Positions 5,182 to 11,303 of a DNA stretch of 11,303 nucleotides are shown one piece after another (within the stretch, counting starts at the first letter, position 1; each line of letters begins with the position of its first letter). The notes under the pieces are model-generated. The model ran no database searches and was not told the DNA's origin. It saw only the letters and a program-made list of their open reading frames with translations. The translations under genes were made by a program, and so were the position numbers. Source of the DNA: Bacillota bacterium (lineage in GTDB: Bacteria > Bacillota > Clostridia > Lachnospirales > Bianqueaceae); contig JAFVHC010000380.1 of assembly GCA_017474705.1 (NCBI GenBank), positions 1 through 11,303 on the forward strand. The letters run 5' to 3'.

Positions 5182-7466
5182 TATCGCTTTTTCCCCTTTC
5201 CTCCGCGTTTGCTCAGGCGGATCAGACCGTTGTCGGAAACTTCCTCGATATGATCGCCCTCTTCGAGTTTCAGACCCATGGCGCCGCGGGCCGTCTTGCC
5301 CTGGACCGGTATCTCTTCCTGTTGGAAGCGGATCCCGAAGCGGTTGGCCGAGGTCAGCATCAATGTACGTTTACCGTCATAGGGGGCCACATAGACGACC
5401 GTGGCCTTCGGTGACAGCTTGGTGGAATCGATCGTACGGCGGGAAACGTCGAATTCCTGCATGGAGACGCGTTTCACATAACCGTCGGACGAAACGAAGA
5501 CCAATTCCTGCTCCGGTACGAGCGGCAGTATAGCGATGATGTTCTCGGTCTTACTGTCGTGTCCGGAGATATTGTCGATCGGCGTTCCCTTGTCCTTCAG
5601 GCGGCCATAAGGAATATCCTTGACCTTGATGGTATGGGCTTTGCCGGTATCGGTGAAAGCGATCAGACGCTGATCGGTCTGCGAATGGAAGATATATTTG
5701 TGCTCCGCCTCCAGCTGCTCCTTGTTCTTGTCGAAAATGGCTTCACTGACGGCACGCATATAATGGAATCGATCGATCAGGACCCAGACGGGAAGGATCT
5801 CTTCAGGCTTCTCCTTGATCACGATCTCTTTCGCGTCGGTGATCTCGGTGCGGCGCGGACGACCGTATTTCGCCTTGAACCCTTCCAGTTCTTTCTTGAT
5901 CTCTCCGCGCATGGCGGCGCGGCTGCCCAAGAGCTTTTTATATCGATTGATATTCTTGACGATCTTGTCGTAGTCCTCCTGGATCTGTTCGATCTCCAGT
6001 CCGACCAGGCGGGCCAGGCGCAATTCCAGGATGCTTTGCGCCTGCACTTCGGTGAACCGTAAAGTCTGAGCCTGCACTCTGGCTTCTTCCGTCTTGAAGC
6101 GGATACCTTCTATGTTACCGGTCATCAGGCATTCTCTGGCCTGTGCGACCGTACGGGAGCCACGCAGGACTTCAACGATCGTATCCACCACATCGATGGC
6201 TTTCAAAAGGCCTTCATCGATCTCTCGGCGACGGTCTGCCTTTTTCAGCAGATTCTCGAACAGTCTGGTGTGTATCTCATACTGGAAAGCAGTATATTCA
6301 CGGTAAATGTCCAGGATGCTCATGGTCTCCGGCCGGCCGTGGCTGATGGCCAGGAAATTGCAGCCAAAGGTATCTTCCAGGCGGGTCTTTTTATAGAGGA
6401 TGTTCTCGATCTGCTCCGTGTCGGCGCCTTTACGCAGATCCAGGACGATGCGGATCCCCTCTTTGGAAGACTGATTGGAGATGTCCACGATCTCGGTCAA
6501 AGTCTTGTTTTCTACCAGATCCGCCACAGACTGCAGGAATTTACCGATGCCGTCACCGATCATGGGATATGGGATCTCTGTAATGACGAGGCGCTCTTTT
6601 CCGCCCTTTTCCTGCTCTACGATGACCTTTCCGCGCACCTTGATGCGGCCCGTACCGGTCGTATAGATCTCTTTCAGATCAGCTTTATTGCTGATGATAC
6701 CCCCGGTCGGGAAATCAGGTCCCGGCAGTACTTCCATGATACCGTCGATCGTAGCGTCTTTTTCATGATCCAGATACCAGATGGCCGCATCGATGACTTC
6801 GGCAGTATTGTGTGTCGGCATGGATGTGGCCATACCGACTGCGATGCCTTCGGATCCATTGATCAGAAGATGCGGCAGTTTGCAGGGAAGCACGGACGGT
6901 TCCGTGAGCTCTTCATCGTAGTTGGCCACCATATCGATGGTGTTCTCTTTGATGTCGGAAAGCAGTACATCTTCCGCATATTTGGTAAGCCGGCATTCGA
7001 TGTAGCGGGAAGCAGCGGCCTCATCGCCCTCGATGGAACCGAAATTGCCATGACCATCGACCAGCGGCTCCATCTGTTTCCAGTCCTGCGCCATGACCAC
7101 CAGCGCTCCTTCCAGGGAACTGTCACCATGCGGATGGTATTTACCCATGGTATCGCCCACGACACGGGCCACTTTACGGTACGGTTTGTCAGAAGTCGTG
7201 CCCAGCTCCTGCATGTCGTAGATGATGCGGCGCTGTACCGGTTTCAAACCATCACGCACGTCCGGCAGCGCACGCGCTGTAATGACCGACATGGAATAAT
7301 CGATGTAGCTCTTACGCATGACATCGGAGAACTCCACGTCGATGATCTTCTCCTGGATCTCCTCCAGGACTTTGGCAGTTTTGCGCTTACGGGCGCTCTT
7401 CTTTTTATCCGGTTCCTGACGGTCCAGATCATCGAATGTCAACTGCTCGTCTTTATCGTTTGGCAT
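5181..7466 (-). CDS. parC: type II topoisomerase subunit A, topoisomerase IV ParC-like
   Basis: This 761-residue DNA breakage-rejoining subunit works with the ParE encoded just upstream to decatenate or relax DNA. A charged 40-residue N-terminal extension precedes the GyrA/ParC core. The catalytic tyrosine is Y155 (AAASRYIECRL, after R154), with VDGHGNFGSIEGD upstream. The drug-contact helix is YHPHGDSSLEGALVVMAQ: S116 matches GyrA Ser83, but the residue matching GyrA Asp87/ParC Glu84 is G120, with Glu at 119. There is no GyrA-box at the usual place in the first C-terminal blade (DGYVKRVSMQEFDVSRRT), which argues for ParC rather than GyrA. However, the last ten residues (SKRGGKGKKR) contain RGGKG. 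Length is close to E. coli ParC (752). Start supported by AGAGGTG at 7471-7477. It lies 33 nt after parE. Some databases would label such a pair gyrase-like. Confidence 0.92.
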   Translation of the reverse strand: MPNDKDEQLTFDDLDRQEPDKKKSARKRKTAKVLEEIQEKIIDVEFSDVMRKSYIDYSMSVITARALPDVRDGLKPVQRRIIYDMQELGTTSDKPYRKVARVVGDTMGKYHPHGDSSLEGALVVMAQDWKQMEPLVDGHGNFGSIEGDEAAASRYIECRLTKYAEDVLLSDIKENTIDMVANYDEELTEPSVLPCKLPHLLINGSEGIAVGMATSMPTHNTAEVIDAAIWYLDHEKDATIDGIMEVLPGPDFPTGGIISNKADLKEIYTTGTGRIKVRGKVIVEQEKGGKERLVITEIPYPMIGDGIGKFLQSVADLVENKTLTEIVDISNQSSKEGIRIVLDLRKGADTEQIENILYKKTRLEDTFGCNFLAISHGRPETMSILDIYREYTAFQYEIHTRLFENLLKKADRRREIDEGLLKAIDVVDTIVEVLRGSRTVAQARECLMTGNIEGIRFKTEEARVQAQTLRFTEVQAQSILELRLARLVGLEIEQIQEDYDKIVKNINRYKKLLGSRAAMRGEIKKELEGFKAKYGRPRRTEITDAKEIVIKEKPEEILPVWVLIDRFHYMRAVSEAIFDKNKEQLEAEHKYIFHSQTDQRLIAFTDTGKAHTIKVKDIPYGRLKDKGTPIDNISGHDSKTENIIAILPLVPEQELVFVSSDGYVKRVSMQEFDVSRRTIDSTKLSPKATVVYVAPYDGKRTLMLTSANRFGIRFQQEEIPVQGKTARGAMGLKLEEGDHIEEVSDNGLIRLSKRGGKGKKR

Positions 7467-7499
7467 ATTTCACCTCTTAGAAAACCTTCGAAACTGACA

Positions 7500-9431
7500 T
7501 CAAATATCTAATTCTGCCATATTGGCGTTCTGGTAGATAAAATCTTTACGGGCGCCGACATCAGTGCCCATGAGCATCGCCGTGGTCTCCGTCGCGAGGG
7601 CGGCATCATCGATGCTCACGCGCTTCAGTATGCGGGTGCGCGGATCCATGGTGGTCTCCCACAGCTGGTCGGCGCTCATTTCACCCAGGCCTTTATAGCG
7701 CTGCAGCTTGAAGGAACCGCTCTTATGCTCTTTGCGGTAGGCATCCAGTGCGGCGTCATCGTACAGGTACTCTTCCTGACCGCGGGACGGGATAGCTTTG
7801 TACAGCGGCGGCGTGGCCAGGTAGACGTGGCCTTCCGTGATCAGTTCAGGCATGAGACGGTAGAACAGCGTCAGCACCAGCGTATCGATATGACAGCCGT
7901 CGATATCCGCATCCGTCGCGATGATGATCTTGTCATATTTCAGTTTGGAAATGTCGAAATTGTTGCCGTAACCTTCGGAGAATCCACAGCCGAACGCGTA
8001 GATCATGGTGCGGATCTCCTCGTTGGCCAGGATCTTGTCCATGGATGCTTTTTCTACGTTCAGGACTTTGCCTCGGACCGGCAGGATGGCCTGGAAGCTG
8101 CGGTCCCTGGCGGATTTCGCAGAACCACCGGCGGAATTACCTTCCACGATGAAGATCTCGCAGCGTTTCGGATCACGGGATTCACAATTGGCAAGTTTTC
8201 CATTGGAATCGAAAGAGAATTTCTTGACCGTCAGCAGGTTGGCTTTGGAACGCTCTTCTGTTTTACGGATCTTAGCGGCTTTTTCTGCGCAGGACAGGAT
8301 CTGCTTGAGTTCTTCCAGATTGCGGTCGAAATACAGCGTCAGCTGCTCGATCGTGATCTTGGTCACCACTTTGGCCGCATCCGGATTGTCCAGTTTGGTC
8401 TTGGTCTGGCCCTCGAAACGAGGGTCAGGATGCTTTATAGAAATGATAGCCGTAAGTCCTGTGCGTACATCGGTACCGGAGAAATTATCATCTTTCTCTT
8501 TAAGGACACCGATGCCCCTGGCATACTGGTTCAGGATCGTCGTAAGCGCAGTCTTGAAACCGGTGATATGGGTGCCGCCTTCAGAATTGTAGATGGTATT
8601 GCAGTAGCCGGAGATGTTCTCATGGAATTCCTCGGTGTACTGCAGGACCGCCTCGACCTCGATCCCCTCGGCGGAGCCGCTGAAATGGATCGGATCGCAG
8701 ATCGCCTGTGTATTGCGGTTCTGCTGCTTGATATAATCCACGATCCCGCCCGGTTCGTAAAAGATCTTGAAGGCATGATCCAGAGAATCCGTCCTGTTGT
8801 CCTGGAACGTGATCGTAAGGCCGGGGTTCAGATAGGCGATCTCATGCAGCCGGTGCTCCACATCGCTTTCTCTGAAACGGGTCTTCTCGAAGATGGTCGG
8901 ATCCGGTTTGAATGTGATCTTGGTACCATGCTCCCGGGTCTTGCGGATCTTTGGCAGCATCTTGTCTTCCAGTTTGATAACGGGCTTGCCCTTCTGGTAC
9001 CGATCATGATGCACGAAGCCATCCTGGGAGATCTCAACGTCGAACCACTCAGACAGCGCGTTGACGGCCGATGAACCGACGCCGTGCAGACCACCGCTGG
9101 TCTTATAGGCGCCGTCGCCGAATTTACCGCCGGCATGCAGGGTCGTGAGAGCGACACGCACCGCCGGAAGGCCTTTTTTATGCAGTCCGACCGGAATACC
9201 TCGACCATTGTCCTTGACCGTACAGGATCCATCCGGGTTCAGCGTGATCTGGATCGCATCGCAATAACCGGCCAGATGCTCGTCGACGGAATTGTCCACG
9301 ATCTCGTAGATGAGGTGGTTCAGGCCTCGGGTGCCGGTGGAACCGATGTACATGCCCGGTCGTTTACGGACAGGTTCCAGTCCCTCCAGGACCTCGATAC
9401 TGTTGGCATCATAATTCTGCTGTTTCGGCAT
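7500..9431 (-). CDS. parE: type II topoisomerase subunit B, topoisomerase IV ParE-like
   Basis: This 643-residue ATPase subunit partners the ParC encoded downstream. The GHKL ATPase domain shows the catalytic Glu in IYEIVDNSVDE (E43, N47), KDNGRGIP (D74) and the lid TSGGLHGVGSSAVNAL (111-126). The transducer ends with QTKTKL (342-347), whose lysines contact ATP. The TOPRIM domain has EGNSAGGSAK (430-439; metal Glu E430) and DADIDG (D507, D509, D511), followed by PPLYK and QRYKGLGEM. The usual motif is EGDSAGG; here residue 432 is Asn (codon AAT), the position of E. coli GyrB Asp426. The IGSTGTRGLNHLIYEIVDNSVDE start and QAILPVRGKVLNVEKA are like Firmicute ParE. There is no 160-residue insert of enterobacterial GyrB. 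AGGAG at 9444-9448 is 12 nt from the ATG, a somewhat long spacing, and overlaps the native metA stop. Confidence 0.93.
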   Translation of the reverse strand: MPKQQNYDANSIEVLEGLEPVRKRPGMYIGSTGTRGLNHLIYEIVDNSVDEHLAGYCDAIQITLNPDGSCTVKDNGRGIPVGLHKKGLPAVRVALTTLHAGGKFGDGAYKTSGGLHGVGSSAVNALSEWFDVEISQDGFVHHDRYQKGKPVIKLEDKMLPKIRKTREHGTKITFKPDPTIFEKTRFRESDVEHRLHEIAYLNPGLTITFQDNRTDSLDHAFKIFYEPGGIVDYIKQQNRNTQAICDPIHFSGSAEGIEVEAVLQYTEEFHENISGYCNTIYNSEGGTHITGFKTALTTILNQYARGIGVLKEKDDNFSGTDVRTGLTAIISIKHPDPRFEGQTKTKLDNPDAAKVVTKITIEQLTLYFDRNLEELKQILSCAEKAAKIRKTEERSKANLLTVKKFSFDSNGKLANCESRDPKRCEIFIVEGNSAGGSAKSARDRSFQAILPVRGKVLNVEKASMDKILANEEIRTMIYAFGCGFSEGYGNNFDISKLKYDKIIIATDADIDGCHIDTLVLTLFYRLMPELITEGHVYLATPPLYKAIPSRGQEEYLYDDAALDAYRKEHKSGSFKLQRYKGLGEMSADQLWETTMDPRTRILKRVSIDDAALATETTAMLMGTDVGARKDFIYQNANMAELDI

Positions 9432-9447
9432 GTGATATTTATGCTCC

Positions 9448-10355
9448 TTATTCTAACTCGTAAAGTGTCTCTTGATATACCCAGTAATTCAGCCAATTTG
9501 AGTACAGAAGATTGGCATGGCTGCGCCAGGTCTTCTTCGGTGTGCGAGAAGGATCATCGCCGGGGAAGTAATTATATGGCATCTGGATGTCCAGCCCTTT
9601 GCTAAGATCCCGTTCATATTCATCCCGCAACGTGGTGGCATCATATTCGCTGTGCCCATTACGAAGACCTGCTTCTTGTCACGGGACACGACGAGATAGA
9701 CCCCGGCCATATCCGACGTGCAAAGGATCTTCAGAATGGGGATCTTGCGCACTTCTTCGATAGGCGTATAGGTATGCCGCGAATGCGGAGCCAGGAACTC
9801 ATCGTCGAAACCGCGCAGCAGATCGATCTTCTCTTCGGTACGATTATGCTTGAAAACGCCGAACATCTTCCGCGGCAGGACCTTTTTCGGGATCCCGTAA
9901 TGATAATACAAAGCCGCCTGAGCGCCCCAGCAGATATGGTATGTGGAAGTAACGTGCGTCTTGGTCCACTCCATGATCTCACATAGCTCCTGCCAGTAGT
10001 CGACCTCTTCGAACTCCATCATCTCGACCGGCGCACCTGTGATGATCATGCCATCGAACTTATGACTCTTGATCTCGGAAAATGGAACATAGTGTTTGTC
10101 CATGTGCTCCTTGGATACATGGGTCGACTCGTGTGTTTCAAGACTCACGAATGTAACGTGGGTCTGCAGCGGCGAGTTGCCCAGCATCCTGAGGATCTGC
10201 AGTTCCGTCTGCTCCTTCAGGGGCATGATGTTGAGAATGGCGATCTCCAACGGGCGGATAGCCTGATGCAGTGCTCTTTCTATGGACATGGTGAAGACAT
10301 TTTCCCGCTTGAGCAGCTCTTCATCTGGAAGATTGGGTGTGAGATTGATAGGCAT
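9448..10355 (-). pseudogene. metA: homoserine O-acyltransferase MetA, frameshifted at the catalytic His
   Basis: MetA acylates L-homoserine with acetyl- or succinyl-CoA in methionine synthesis. From the ATG at 10355 (MPINLTPNLP; AGAGG at 10363-10367, 7 nt upstream) the reading frame matches MetA for 234 residues, including the nucleophile C142 in HICWGAQA. It then leaves frame at about 9654. The continuation HSEYDATTLRDEYERDLSKG...NWLNYWVYQETLYELE is in the next frame down to a TAA at 9450-9448. Adding one C on the minus strand (GGCACAGC to GGCCACAGC) restores a 302-residue protein of normal length with H235 and E237 of the catalytic triad. As written, translation gives 234 MetA residues plus 54 foreign ones, stopping at 9489. 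Residue 111 is Glu (GAPVE), which in studied MetA proteins goes with acetyl-CoA rather than succinyl-CoA. It could be a real lesion or a sequencing error; the rest of the gene is undamaged. Confidence 0.92.
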
Positions 10356-10380
10356 GACGATTCCTCTCAAATGGATAATG

Positions 10381-10409
10381 TTGCGGTTTTGTGACAAATG
10401 GTTTATAAT
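10381..10409 (+). promoter_or_regulatory. promoter of the yihY-like gene
   Basis: TTGCGG (10381-10386), a 17-bp spacer and a perfect TATAAT (10404-10409) lie on the plus strand, giving a start near 10416 and a leader of only about 20 nt that carries AGGAGG. In the same 79-bp divergent gap I see no convincing -35/-10 pair for metA on the minus strand and no room for a SAM riboswitch. Confidence 0.75.
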
Positions 10410-10434
10410 GGTGGCAGGAAAGGAGGGATACCGG

Positions 10435-11256
10435 ATGCTTCGTACATTCATTTACCGGTTCACATACCGGCTGTTCAAAGAGAGCGTCGGCGCATATGCA
10501 GCTCAGATCACGTTTTACATGATCATGTCTTTGGTCCCTCTGATCACTCTGGTCGGCATGATGCTGACCCGTACGAATCTGATCACGGCAGACGGCGTCA
10601 TCGCGCTGATCCAGAATTATCACTCCATTCCGGAAGCCGCCATGGACGTCATCGTGTCGGTCTTCGACAATCTGGACCGCGGCACTACAGGATCTTATGT
10701 CCTGTACGTGATCATCATTCTGTACGCCGCATCCCGCAGCGTGCGCGGCATCATGAACGGCATCCACATGGCCTACCAGACCGTGGAGACCCGTCCGCTG
10801 CTCCTTATTTTCCTGATCTCTTTCTTTTACACGATCGTCTTCGCGTTCATGATCGTTCTGTTCTTCGCGTTGGTCCTGTTCGGTGAAGCGCTGAGCAAGG
10901 CCGCGTTCGGTTATTTTGGTCTGGACCGGTACTATGAACAACTGGTGACGATCATCCGACTGGCGCTTCCGCTTTTGCTGATGTTCATCATATACCTGTT
11001 CCTGTACCGTTTTATTCCCACAAAAACTTTGAAGTTCAAAAACGTATGGGTGGGTGCTCTGTTTGCGACGATCGCCAGTTTCCTGGTCAGCCGCCTGATG
11101 TCGGCCTCCGTTTCTGATATGTCGGCCTATACCTCTATCTACGGCGGTATTTCTCAGATCATCGTGATCATCATCTGGTTGTACTTCATAAGTATGATCC
11201 AACTGATCGGCGCGATATTGAATGCTACGATAGACGAAGTCAAGTCCAGAGCATAA
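10435..11256 (+). CDS. YihY/BrkB-family integral membrane protein
   Basis: This 273-residue protein has about six membrane helices, at roughly residues 26-46, 86-106, 121-150, 172-194, 204-222 and 238-262. Family marks are the N-terminal AAQITFYMIMSLVPLI (an aromatic-rich first helix after a short basic amphipathic stretch) and the C-terminal YTSIYGGISQIIVIIIWLYFISMIQLIGAILNA. The family was once called ribonuclease BN or virulence factor BrkB; the RNase BN assignment was wrong for this protein, and a transport role is suspected but not settled. The ATG at 10435 is chosen over upstream in-frame codons because AAAGGAGG ends 8 nt before it and the promoter lies between; a longer reading frame from 10282 would begin inside metA. 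It is the only plus-strand gene and stands alone up to the right edge, where 47 nt of unassigned sequence follow. Confidence 0.9.
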   Translation: MLRTFIYRFTYRLFKESVGAYAAQITFYMIMSLVPLITLVGMMLTRTNLITADGVIALIQNYHSIPEAAMDVIVSVFDNLDRGTTGSYVLYVIIILYAASRSVRGIMNGIHMAYQTVETRPLLLIFLISFFYTIVFAFMIVLFFALVLFGEALSKAAFGYFGLDRYYEQLVTIIRLALPLLLMFIIYLFLYRFIPTKTLKFKNVWVGALFATIASFLVSRLMSASVSDMSAYTSIYGGISQIIVIIIWLYFISMIQLIGAILNATIDEVKSRA

Positions 11257-11303
11257 CCAATTCATTATACTACGATATCAGCAGAAAATCAAGAGCACGC
11301 TCC

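Noticed and set aside
7500..9431. Calling the pair gyrB/gyrA
   Set aside because: The subunit A lacks a GyrA-box at the usual site, and the subunit B N-terminal and TOPRIM segments resemble Firmicute ParE; absolute proof needs the second pair elsewhere in the genome.
9489..9652. The 54 shifted-frame residues at the end of the truncated MetA as a new domain
   Set aside because: They arise purely from out-of-frame reading of conserved MetA sequence, which is recognisable in the adjacent frame to its normal end.
10356..10434. SAM riboswitch or T-box ahead of metA
   Set aside because: The divergent gap is only 79 bp and mostly occupied by the opposing promoter and ribosome site; no terminator hairpin or S-box-like conserved blocks.
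10321..11265. Minus-strand 314-codon frame opposite the YihY-like gene
   Set aside because: Composition is dominated by Asp, His, Arg and Gln, as expected for the antisense of a membrane protein; no ribosome site, and it overlaps the promoter and metA start.

Overview
The window looks like a chromosomal segment of a Gram-positive Clostridia-type bacterium, plausibly a gut Lachnospiraceae or relative. The basis is strong AGGAGG-type ribosome binding sites, moderately high GC, the Firmicute style of the ParE/ParC pair, an MetA-type homoserine acyltransferase, an IscR-IscS-IscU operon without suf genes, and a plant-fibre GH51 arabinofuranosidase. I see no mobile element, CRISPR array, tRNA or rRNA. 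This is mostly core genome, and the interest lies in details of individual genes.

Layout from right to left, because all genes but one are on the minus strand. At the right end a YihY/BrkB-family membrane protein (10435-11256, +) has its own good promoter. It is divergent from a five-gene minus-strand run: metA (10355-9448, frameshifted), parE (9431-7500), parC (7466-5181), an XRE-cupin regulator (5181-4633) and an AMP-forming acyl-CoA synthetase (4608-2920, TTG start). The gaps are 16, 33, -1 and 24 nt, and a textbook intrinsic terminator (2876-2912) closes the run.

Immediately after it, a consensus promoter (TTGACA, 17 bp, TATGAT) and a 17-bp palindrome resembling the E. coli IscR type-1 site drive a second minus-strand run: iscR (2766-2353), iscS (2341-1130), iscU (1115-672) and, 26 nt further on, the N-terminal 215 codons of a GH51 arabinofuranosidase running off the left edge. 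IscS strips sulfur from cysteine, IscU assembles the Fe-S cluster, and IscR probably senses cluster status and represses its own operon.

The points most worth a second look are: (1) a one-base deletion in metA that falls exactly at the catalytic His235 codon; (2) ParE and ParC both carrying residues at quinolone-contact positions that resemble known resistance substitutions (Asn in EGN, and Gly where an acidic residue is usual); (3) the complete IscR promoter-operator module, with an IscR that has Lys where E. coli IscR has its His cluster ligand; (4) the XRE-cupin/acyl-CoA ligase pair fused translationally to the end of parC. I did not find a wholly new system.
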